Part shown: positions 6,475 through 11,872 of the stretch, piece after piece
Position numbering within the stretch: position 1 is the stretch's first letter
Layout of the letters: the number at the start of each line of letters is the position of its first letter
Source of the DNA: JBBAFS01 sp041655255
Lineage (GTDB): Bacteria > Spirochaetota > Spirochaetia > Sphaerochaetales > Sphaerochaetaceae
Direction: 5' to 3'
NCBI GenBank assembly: GCA_041655255.1
Contig: JBBAFS010000051.1
Coordinates: 1 to 11,872, forward strand
Length of the DNA stretch: 11,872 nt
Made by a program: the position numbers and the translations under genes
Notes under the pieces: model-generated
Database searches by the model: none
Seen by the model: only the letters and a program-made list of their open reading frames with translations
Told to the model about the DNA's origin: nothing

Positions 6475-7317
6475 CAAAGGGTAAAACGCCTCAATAAGTT
6501 CTTCTCTTATTCTTCTATTTTTTGAACGTATTCGACGAATTAACTCCTCTTTTGAAAGAGGAACTTCGGTTACGAATCTGATGAGATCTTGTTTACTCAT
6601 CACTTTATACGGCGGGAGATTCTCTTTTTGTGCGAGGATCTCTCTTTGGTCAAATAAGAGCATAAGAAGCTGTTGCTCCTCTTTGTTGAGCTTGTGATAC
6701 TCTCTCCAATTAAGATACGCTTTTTTGGTTCTTGTTTTCACTGAAGCAGCGTTTGCTTGCCTCAAGGAATGCTCTTTTTCTAAGTTCTTCTCTTTGATGT
6801 TGTGAACTAAGATCTCTTTGAGTTGTAAGAGGTATTTCACATCACTTAACGCATAGGCGATTAACTCTTGTGAAAGGGGGCGCTTGAGCCAATTTGCCCT
6901 TTGAAATGCTTTTTTAGGAACAAGAGGTTCTTGTTGTAACAGGGTGTGAGTGATTTTTGAAAGAGAGCCCTCATACCCTAATAAGGTACTACTGATACGT
7001 ATATCAAAGACATGACTAAGACGTATATTGTAAGAGCGATACACTAATGATGCATCACTTGAACAATCAAACATCACTTTTTCAATAGAAGACTCTTCTA
7101 ATAAGAGACGAAGATCTTCTGATGTAAGTTTCACTGGATCGATAAGAAAAAACTCATGACCATCATAGATTTGAATTAAGGCAAGGTGCTCACCGTAGAT
7201 GTGAAGATTAAACTCCCCCTCAAAGTCCATGGCGATACTCTCAATGTTCTCATCTTTCCAGTGTTGGATGAGTGAGCGTACTACACCCCCATCTTCGATG
7301 AGGGTGTAGTGATTCAT
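6448..7317 (-). CDS. rnd: RNase D-like 3'-5' exoribonuclease with one HRDC domain
   Basis: The 289-residue protein has a DEDD-y exonuclease domain: Exo I with D31 and E33 (MDFEGEF), Exo II with D88 (FDCSSDASLVYRS), and Exo III with Y155 and D159 (ELIAYALSDVKYLLQL), preceded by NWLKRPLS. A C-terminal HRDC-like domain follows (about 205-280, with LLFDQREILAQKENLPPYKVM). E. coli RNase D is longer, with two HRDC domains. The family trims 3' ends of tRNA precursors and other stable RNAs. I use the ATG at 7317; an in-frame TTG at 7332 overlaps the permease gene and has no ribosome site. The ATG itself has only a weak site and lies 7 bases after the permease stop, so it is probably translated by coupling. 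The 3' end overlaps the dCMP deaminase gene on the opposite strand. Confidence 0.87.
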   Translation of the reverse strand: MNHYTLIEDGGVVRSLIQHWKDENIESIAMDFEGEFNLHIYGEHLALIQIYDGHEFFLIDPVKLTSEDLRLLLEESSIEKVMFDCSSDASLVYRSYNIRLSHVFDIRISSTLLGYEGSLSKITHTLLQQEPLVPKKAFQRANWLKRPLSQELIAYALSDVKYLLQLKEILVHNIKEKNLEKEHSLRQANAASVKTRTKKAYLNWREYHKLNKEEQQLLMLLFDQREILAQKENLPPYKVMSKQDLIRFVTEVPLSKEELIRRIRSKNRRIREELIEAFYPLLFTDKTEG

Positions 7318-7324
7318 ATGAGAT

Positions 7325-8596
7325 TTACTCAATGGACTCGGGAATTAGGAGGTTTAAGACAATACCAACAAAAGTTGCTAAGGCGACTCCTCCCATTTGG
7401 AACATCATCCCTTCTCCAAGTGGGAATGCTAAAAGACCACCACCAATACCAATAACTAAGATAACACTACTGATAGTAAGGTTTCTTTTGTTTTGGTAGT
7501 TCACTCCACTTTCAACTAAGTTTCTCAATCCACTTGAGGCGATGACACCAAAAAGTAACATTGAAATCCCCCCGATGACTGGGGAGGGAATTGTTTGAAT
7601 TAAAGCTCCAAATTTTGGGAAGAAAGAGAGAAGTGTTGCCATAATTGCAGCTCCACCAATAACCCACACACTATACACTCGTGTAAGGGCCATCACTCCA
7701 ATGTTCTCTCCGTATGTGGTGTTAGGAGGACCTCCCCAAAAAGCTGCCCACGCTGTTGCTAAACCATCTCCTGTTAAGGTTCGGTGTAACCCCGGATCAA
7801 CTGTAAAATCTTCCCCTACAACATTACTTAAGGTAATCGTATCTCCAAGGTGTTCAGCCATCGTTGCCAATGAGACAATCACAAAGGTGATAATAACAAC
7901 AAAGTTAAACTTAGGTATTTGAAAATGGGGAAGACCTAACCATGCTGCATCTTTAATCACTTGAAAGTTAATAAGTGCATAGGCAGGAAAGATAAACCCT
8001 AACACAAGGGTAAAGAGGTATCCACTTACCAACCCTACTAAAATGGGGATGACACTAAAGAACCCTTTTACGAAGATGTTTGTAATGATTGTCATAGCTA
8101 AGGTAAATACTGCAATAGAGAGAAATACCAAGCTGTAATTGCCATTATTATTCATGGCCATATCCATCGCTGTTGGTGCTAAATTAAGTCCAATAACAAT
8201 AATAACTGAGCCAATGACTACAGGAGGGAGTGCTTTTTTAATCCAGTTGGTTCCTATTCGTTTAATAATATACCCTATGAGTGTGTAAAAGAGACCTGCA
8301 CTAATCGCCCCTCCCATTGCATATGGAATCCCATATTGGCCAATAATCGCCATCAAAGCGGGAATGAAGGCAAACGAAGAGCCTAAAAAGGCGGGAACTT
8401 TTGCCTGGGTAATAACGATGTACAACAAGGTCCCTGTCCCTGCGGTAAACAGAGCGCTTGTAACACTTAATCCTGTGAGGATCGGAACTAAAATGGTTGC
8501 TCCGAACATCGCAAAAACGTGTTGGAAACTAAGAGCGAGTAACTTCCCTGTGGGCGGACGCTCACTAGGTAAGTAGATGGTGTTCTCTTTCGGCAT
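7325..8596 (-). CDS. uraA: Uracil/xanthine permease, NCS2 (NAT) family
   Basis: A 423-residue polytopic inner-membrane transporter, presumably a proton symporter for a nucleobase. Hydrophobic segments run the full length, as expected for the 14-helix UraA fold. The substrate-site motifs are clear: AEHLGD (247-252) and GGPPNTTYGENIGVMALTRVYS (288-309, with E297). E248 and E297 are 49 residues apart, as are E241 and E290 of E. coli UraA. The UraA residue H245 is Asp252 here; Asp at this place is common in purine-transporting relatives, so uracil is the likely substrate but xanthine or another base is not excluded. AAGGAG (8605-8610, minus) lies 8 bases before the ATG. The RNase D gene follows directly, and a promoter with an inverted repeat lies upstream. 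The symbol is given for similarity, not proven substrate. Confidence 0.87.
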   Translation of the reverse strand: MPKENTIYLPSERPPTGKLLALSFQHVFAMFGATILVPILTGLSVTSALFTAGTGTLLYIVITQAKVPAFLGSSFAFIPALMAIIGQYGIPYAMGGAISAGLFYTLIGYIIKRIGTNWIKKALPPVVIGSVIIVIGLNLAPTAMDMAMNNNGNYSLVFLSIAVFTLAMTIITNIFVKGFFSVIPILVGLVSGYLFTLVLGFIFPAYALINFQVIKDAAWLGLPHFQIPKFNFVVIITFVIVSLATMAEHLGDTITLSNVVGEDFTVDPGLHRTLTGDGLATAWAAFWGGPPNTTYGENIGVMALTRVYSVWVIGGAAIMATLLSFFPKFGALIQTIPSPVIGGISMLLFGVIASSGLRNLVESGVNYQNKRNLTISSVILVIGIGGGLLAFPLGEGMMFQMGGVALATFVGIVLNLLIPESIE

Positions 8597-8624
8597 ACAA
8601 AATTCTCCTTATAGATTTCAATGA

Positions 8625-8653
8625 AGTGTATCGGTGAGCGGTATGTGTGCCAA
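8625..8653 (-). promoter_or_regulatory. Promoter of the permease-RNase D operon
   Basis: On the minus strand TTGGCA (8648-8653), a 17-base spacer and TACACT (8625-8630) match the sigma-70 boxes at 5 and 4 of 6 positions. Transcription would start near 8618, giving a leader of about 22 bases that contains the AAGGAG site. Such a short leader leaves no room for a PyrR-type attenuator. Confidence 0.48.
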
Positions 8654-8664
8654 GAGCTCGGCAC
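8647..8664 (-). promoter_or_regulatory. Inverted repeat over the permease -35 box
   Basis: GTGCC and GGCAC arms (8660-8664 and 8647-8651) flank an 8-base centre that contains the palindrome GAGCTC. On RNA it could fold to 7 bp with one G-U pair. One arm covers the -35 box of the permease promoter, suggesting an operator. It also starts 3-4 bases after the stop of the upstream gene, but lacks a T tract, so it is at best a poor terminator. Confidence 0.35.
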
Positions 8665-8667
8665 CTA

Positions 8668-9624
8668 TTATTTCTGTAATGAGAGGAGGTAGATAACAAA
8701 ATACTCTTCTAGTGACCTCTTTGGACCCTCTTCATTTCGGTATGATCTCATCTTCGCAGTATGTTGCCTTCCCATGAAGCTTTTATATAAATCGAGAGCC
8801 ACATGAAGTTCATTGTGAGTAGGTTCACTTTTCCCCACCATCTCATAAGCGGTATTTCGATCAATGACCCCTACATTCATCTCAGCCATTTTGAGTCGTA
8901 ATAGAGCTAACTCTTCATAACGAAGATCAAATAAGAACTCTTCTAATGAGAATCCTATTTCTTCATTTTCAGCTGCGTGAGCAAGAAAGTCGATCCATAT
9001 CGGGGGTAACAGAGCACTGATTTTCATAATCTCAATTGTCCCTAACAGTGTTCCTAATACAGGGACAAGTGTGTGACGAGCTTTCCATAAATCTCTCAGG
9101 GCAAGACCGAAAGACTCAACATACTCACTGGTACGTAAATCCCACATAGTAATAAGTTCATGAGCCGCTTTAGTTACCCATCTCGCATCAATTTTTTGAT
9201 CAGAGACAATAGAGGTGTATAAATCTTCAGCCATCAACTTAAACAACAGATCATTGTACTCTTTTTCAATCGTCTCTTTGTATTCTCCAAGCTCTTCTCC
9301 TGTGGAGATTAATTTCATCAACAACCCAAAGAGGTGCAACTTACTTACCGTAAGACCATGACCTAGTACTGTTTTAGTGGGTAAATCGACCACGTGTCCT
9401 AAACCATGTTTAAGGAGTTTTTTAGCTAATGTATCTTTATTTCTCCCCTTCTTTTTATGAAACAGATCGGTATTTGGGGAGGGGGCTCGATCGACAATTT
9501 CGGCAAGTTGCTCAACATCACGAACGCGGGAACTCACGATTGAAGCAAAAGGGGAATCGAGTCTGTGAAGAGTTCTAATGCAATCATCGAGTACTTTTTT
9601 TTCTTGTTCTGTAAAGGTGACCAT
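8668..9624 (-). CDS. Hypothetical helical protein, family not recognised
   Basis: A soluble, mostly alpha-helical protein of 318 residues from the ATG at 9624. I see no signal peptide, membrane span, nucleotide-binding loop, zinc motif or known catalytic signature. There is a basic stretch near residues 56-73 (HKKKGRNKD, then LAKKLLKHG), and the C-terminal half is rich in Leu and Glu helices. I chose 9624 because GGAG (9631-9634, minus) is 6 bases before it. ATGs at 9636 and 9654 have no ribosome site, and the best promoter candidate overlaps the region they would encode. The gene stands alone: the permease operon behind it has its own promoter, and the peptidase gene in front is divergent. 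Codon use looks like the neighbours, so there is no sign of recent transfer. It is clearly a real gene, but its function cannot be inferred. Confidence 0.8.
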   Translation of the reverse strand: MVTFTEQEKKVLDDCIRTLHRLDSPFASIVSSRVRDVEQLAEIVDRAPSPNTDLFHKKKGRNKDTLAKKLLKHGLGHVVDLPTKTVLGHGLTVSKLHLFGLLMKLISTGEELGEYKETIEKEYNDLLFKLMAEDLYTSIVSDQKIDARWVTKAAHELITMWDLRTSEYVESFGLALRDLWKARHTLVPVLGTLLGTIEIMKISALLPPIWIDFLAHAAENEEIGFSLEEFLFDLRYEELALLRLKMAEMNVGVIDRNTAYEMVGKSEPTHNELHVALDLYKSFMGRQHTAKMRSYRNEEGPKRSLEEYFVIYLLSLQK

Positions 9625-9649
9625 TGGCCTCTCCATCGGTGTTGTATAT

Positions 9650-9678
9650 ACCATAAAGGAGCAACTGCTGTTAGTCCA
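9650..9678 (-). promoter_or_regulatory. Candidate promoter for the hypothetical helical gene
   Basis: On the minus strand TGGACT (9673-9678), a 17-base spacer and TATGGT (9650-9655) match the sigma-70 boxes at 4 of 6 positions each. The start would fall near 9643, about 20 bases before the ATG at 9624, leaving room for its GGAG site. This placement supports the shorter gene start. An overlapping TATATA nearby is an alternative -10. Confidence 0.3.
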
Positions 9679-9694
9679 GTGAATATATGATTAT

Positions 9695-9721
9695 TGGTGA
9701 AGGTGTGACTCATCCTCACCA
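9695..9721. promoter_or_regulatory. Inverted repeat in the divergent region before the peptidase operon
   Basis: TGGTGA (9695-9700) and TCACCA (9716-9721) are perfect inverted arms around a 15-base centre, with a further G-G/C-C pairing inside and TGACTCA at the middle. It overlaps the candidate -35 box of the peptidase operon and lies between two divergent genes, as an operator would. No regulator gene is nearby to pair it with. Confidence 0.32.
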
Positions 9722-9734
9722 TCTATGATATGCT
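9705..9734 (+). promoter_or_regulatory. Candidate promoter of the peptidase-reductase operon
   Basis: GTGACT (9705-9710), an 18-base spacer and TATGCT (9729-9734) match the sigma-70 boxes at 4 of 6 each. An overlapping TATGAT (9724-9729) is a better -10 on its own but lacks a -35 at the right distance. The leader to the ATG at 9764 would be about 23 bases and carries the GGAGG site. Confidence 0.28.
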
Positions 9735-9763
9735 CAAAAGAACTCACATATTCGGAGGAATGC

Positions 9764-10855
9764 ATGATCGAAGATATCATTTCAACTTTTATGGCACTCA
9801 GTGCTATCGACTCCCCTTCACGACATGAGAAAGAGGCCGCTATGGATCTTAAAAAGCGGTTAGAAGCGTTACACTTTGTTGTCCAATTCGATGCAAAAGG
9901 GAACCTTATTGCCCACGTACCAGCAACTGAAGATAGCAAAGACCTCAAGCCTATATTATTTGCAACACATCTCGATACGGTCCCCAACGTAGTGGGTGTC
10001 ACACCTCAACTTAAACACGATATATTACAAAGTGATAAGACAACAGCTTTAGGAGCTGATGATAAAGCAGCGAGTGCTACCTTATTAGTAGCTCTTGAAC
10101 GATTATTAGCAACTGATACTTCTCACAGAGCAATCACAGTTGTCTCCACAGTGGAAGAGGAGACAGGCTTACATGGAGCGAAAGAACTTGATATGGAGAT
10201 GGTGGGTCCTTTTAGTGAAGGGTATGTCTTAGATGCCAGTGGTGAAGTTGGCACTGCTATTATAAGTGCTCCTGCTAAAAGTGATGCAACTATCACCTTC
10301 ATCGGTAAAGAGGCCCATGCAGGGTTTGCCCCTGAAGAGGGAATTAGTGCTATCTCTTTAGCAGCAAGTGCTATTACTAAAATGAAGTTACTACGTATTG
10401 ATGAAGATACCACTGCCAATTTAGGACTCATTCAAGGAGGGACAGCAACAAATGTTGTTGCCCCAAAGTGTGAATTAACACTTGAAGTACGCTCTTCTAC
10501 CTCCGAGAAAGTAAAAGCTCATTTAGCCCATATCGAGTTGTGTTGTATTAAGGCAGTTGGTGCAGTAGGTGGGTCTTACACTTTTGAAGTTGAAGAACTT
10601 TACCCCGGGTATGTGATTGATAAAAACGACCCCTTACTAACTCGATTTAAACAAGCATGTTCAACACTTAACCTCCCATTTCACACAAAAGCAACTGGAG
10701 GTGGAAGTGATACCAATATCCTCCACCACAAAGGGTATCCCGTGATGACGGTGAGTGTCGGATATGAACATGCTCACAGTGTAGATGAGTCAATCCACGT
10801 CTCACAATTAGAGAAGCTAGGACGCTTGATTATGACATTGGCTACTCAAAAGTAG
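9764..10855 (+). CDS. M20-family metallopeptidase, PepT-like
   Basis: A 363-residue cytoplasmic peptidase with two zinc-binding sites. The M20 signature residues can be placed: H69 and D71 (ATHLDTV), bridging D99 (LGADDKA), the base and metal Glu pair E132-E133 (EEETGLHGA), D157 (VLDASG), and H338 near the end (HAHSVDESIHV). The dimerisation-domain motif GKEAHAGFAPEEG (181-193) is intact. This pattern fits the PepT/YqjE-like branch, which removes N-terminal residues from short peptides; a tripeptidase role is likely but not certain, as related proteins deacylate other small amides. I use the ATG at 9764, 5 bases after GGAGG (9754-9758). An in-frame ATG at 9725 would add 13 residues that fall in the promoter region and lack a ribosome site. 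The reductase gene follows 9 bases downstream. Confidence 0.88.
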   Translation: MIEDIISTFMALSAIDSPSRHEKEAAMDLKKRLEALHFVVQFDAKGNLIAHVPATEDSKDLKPILFATHLDTVPNVVGVTPQLKHDILQSDKTTALGADDKAASATLLVALERLLATDTSHRAITVVSTVEEETGLHGAKELDMEMVGPFSEGYVLDASGEVGTAIISAPAKSDATITFIGKEAHAGFAPEEGISAISLAASAITKMKLLRIDEDTTANLGLIQGGTATNVVAPKCELTLEVRSSTSEKVKAHLAHIELCCIKAVGAVGGSYTFEVEELYPGYVIDKNDPLLTRFKQACSTLNLPFHTKATGGGSDTNILHHKGYPVMTVSVGYEHAHSVDESIHVSQLEKLGRLIMTLATQK

Positions 10856-10864
10856 GAATAGAAG

Positions 10865-11809
10865 ATGAAACACATCAGTATTATTGGTCTTGGAGCCGTT
10901 GGCTCCATTTATGCATATCGCCTCTCTGAGTACCTTGGATCAAACAACGTTCGTGTCATTGTCAATCAAAATCGAAAAGAGAGATATGAACAAAAAGGGA
11001 TCTTCCTTAATAACAATCGAGTCGATTTTTATTACGTCCTCCCCACCGAAGAGGTAGAAGCTGCCGATTTAGTGATTGTAGCAACAAAGAATCACCACCT
11101 TACACAAGCAATAGAAGATATTCGCTTACATGTTGGTGAAAACACAACAATTATGTCACTGTTAAATGGAATCGATAGTGAAGATCTTTTAAGTAAAGCA
11201 TTTGGAAAAGAGAAGGTATTATATGCCTTTACCACAGCGCTCGATTCGACTCGGACCGATAATCATATAGACTTCTCTACCGAAGGAATCATCTTTTTTG
11301 GAGAGAAGTCAAATAAGACAACTTCTCGTATTGAGGCGATTAAGCACCTATTTGATCAAGCAAAAATTACGTATCAAGTCCCTGATCATATTGAACGAGA
11401 GTTATGGGCTAAGTTCATGGTGAATGTGAGTATTAACACAGTCAGTGCTATCACCCGAGGAACCTACGGAGAGTGCTCTTCAATTCCTTCACTACGAAAT
11501 CTCATTACTGATGCACAAAAAGAGGTAATCGCTTTAGCTCACAAGGTGGGTATTGTGGGACTTGATGATTCATACATAGATCATTATCAGAAGGTGTTTG
11601 CCTCCCTCGAATATGGGGGGAAAACATCAATGCTTCAGGACATTGAAGCGTCCCGACCAACAGAAAATGCATTCTTTTGCCTTCGAGCTGCCTCTTTGGC
11701 ACAAGAAGTAGGTCTTGAAGTACCGACCATTGCCATGTTAGGCCGTGTTGCTCAAGGATGTGAAGAGGTGTTGCTCTCTAGGGTAGAAAAAGACCGCCCT
11801 ACACAATGA
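10865..11809 (+). CDS. panE: Ketopantoate reductase-like protein (ApbA/PanE family)
   Basis: A 314-residue NAD(P)-dependent oxidoreductase. The N-terminal Rossmann domain has GLGAVGS (8-14), and ATKNHHL (73-79) and LLNGI (99-103) resemble PanE. The C-terminal helical domain has the catalytic Lys183 in ELWAKFMVNVSIN (179-191), S255 and D259, and Glu267 in RPTENAFF. PanE reduces 2-dehydropantoate to pantoate for coenzyme A synthesis. The active-site Glu is kept, but the usual TEID...G context is changed to TENAFFCLRA, so another 2-oxo acid may be the substrate. AGGA overlapping the peptidase stop (10854-10857) is 7 bases before the ATG, so the pair is cotranscribed and probably coupled. No other pantothenate gene is near. 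The last codons and the stop lie inside a terminator hairpin. The family is secure, the substrate only likely. Confidence 0.82.
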   Translation: MKHISIIGLGAVGSIYAYRLSEYLGSNNVRVIVNQNRKERYEQKGIFLNNNRVDFYYVLPTEEVEAADLVIVATKNHHLTQAIEDIRLHVGENTTIMSLLNGIDSEDLLSKAFGKEKVLYAFTTALDSTRTDNHIDFSTEGIIFFGEKSNKTTSRIEAIKHLFDQAKITYQVPDHIERELWAKFMVNVSINTVSAITRGTYGECSSIPSLRNLITDAQKEVIALAHKVGIVGLDDSYIDHYQKVFASLEYGGKTSMLQDIEASRPTENAFFCLRAASLAQEVGLEVPTIAMLGRVAQGCEEVLLSRVEKDRPTQ

Positions 11810-11815
11810 GGGCGG
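11786..11815 (-). terminator. Intrinsic terminator facing a gene beyond the right edge, inside the end of panE
   Basis: On the minus strand CCGCCCT and AGGGCGG (11809-11815 and 11794-11800) form a perfect 7-bp GC stem with an 8-base loop, followed by TCTTTTTC (11793-11786). On the plus strand the same hairpin is followed by an AT run rather than T residues, so it works best for minus-strand transcription. It overlaps the last codons and the TGA of panE. Confidence 0.75.
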
Positions 11816-11817
11816 CA

Positions 11818-11830
11818 ATATATATATATA
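11818..11830. repeat. AT dinucleotide tract
   Basis: Thirteen bases of alternating A and T directly after the panE terminator hairpin. Such tracts melt easily and can vary in length by slippage. Here it also takes the place of the T run after the hairpin on the plus strand. Confidence 0.9.
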
Positions 11831-11848
11831 CTGTCACTGAAGTGACAG
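11831..11848. repeat. Perfect short inverted repeat near the right edge
   Basis: CTGTCACT and AGTGACAG are separated by two bases, giving as RNA a 7-bp stem with a TGAA loop. No T run follows on either strand. It may be an operator half, a second stem supporting the adjacent terminator, or the 3' end of a transcript from the right. The window ends 24 bases later, so its context is unknown; those last bases hold nothing I can call. Confidence 0.6.
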
Positions 11849-11872
11849 ACGAGGTGCGCTTCTTACGAGCGG

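Noticed and set aside
6451..6482. Hairpin between the convergent deaminase and RNase D genes
   Set aside because: Only a 5-bp ACCCT/AGGGT stem with a large, uneven interior; no T run in the right place.
7318..7332. TTG start for RNase D overlapping the permease gene
   Set aside because: No Shine-Dalgarno site; the ATG at 7317 begins directly at the conserved exonuclease domain.
9534..9722. Small minus-strand frame overlapping the start of the helical gene
   Set aside because: Out of frame with the helical gene, no ribosome site, odd composition.
9725..9763. Longer N-terminus for the M20 peptidase from the ATG at 9725
   Set aside because: No ribosome site, and it lies in the likely promoter region; GGAGG directly precedes the ATG at 9764, where family homology begins.
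11849..11872. Start of a gene or tRNA at the right edge
   Set aside because: Twenty-four bases are too few to support either, although a minus-strand gene is expected from the terminator orientation.
1..11872. CRISPR array, transposon ends, integrase, toxin-antitoxin or defence cassette
   Set aside because: No spaced short repeats, transposase or integrase motifs, or paired small genes were seen; gene content and codon use look like ordinary chromosome.

Overview
This window looks like an ordinary chromosomal stretch from a low-to-moderate GC, fermentative, probably anaerobic bacterium. Shine-Dalgarno sites (AAGGAG and variants) are strong at most starts, several promoters resemble sigma-70 sites with 17-base spacing, and the genes are packed into short operons. 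A biotin-dependent, Na+-pumping oxaloacetate decarboxylase (oadGAB) and a secreted lipoprotein with a Ser-Cys lipobox (LFVSC) fit a diderm anaerobe. A spirochaete is my best guess, but nothing here proves the phylum.

Layout, left to right. 1-1117 (minus): a two-gene operon, a NUDIX hydrolase of ADP-ribose pyrophosphatase type followed by a SIMPL-domain lipoprotein that runs off the left edge. 1228-5014 (plus): a clean oadG-oadA-oadB operon with its own promoter, a leader hairpin and a textbook intrinsic terminator. The alpha subunit is unusual because it carries two biotinyl domains in tandem on Ala/Pro linkers. 5013-6474 (plus): a membrane-anchored alpha/beta hydrolase, apparently read from a leaderless transcript, then a dCMP deaminase. 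6448-8596 (minus): a uracil/xanthine-type permease and an RNase D-like exonuclease. The exonuclease gene converges on and overlaps the deaminase gene by 27 bases. 8668-9624 (minus): a helical protein I do not recognise. 9764-11809 (plus): a PepT-like M20 peptidase and a ketopantoate reductase-like protein, nine bases apart. The right edge holds an intrinsic terminator facing a minus-strand gene outside the window, an AT tract and a short perfect inverted repeat.

How the genes work together: OadA moves CO2 from oxaloacetate to biotin, OadB decarboxylates carboxybiotin and exports Na+, and OadG holds the two together, so the operon turns oxaloacetate fermentation into a sodium gradient. The deaminase (dCMP to dUMP) and the permease (nucleobase uptake) both feed pyrimidine pools but lie in opposite, convergent operons. 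The other pairings look like housekeeping neighbours without a clear shared pathway. I found no mobile element, CRISPR array, RNA gene or defence system. The most interesting signal is the tandem biotinyl module of OadA, together with an exact 27-base direct repeat in its two linkers that could delete one module in frame.
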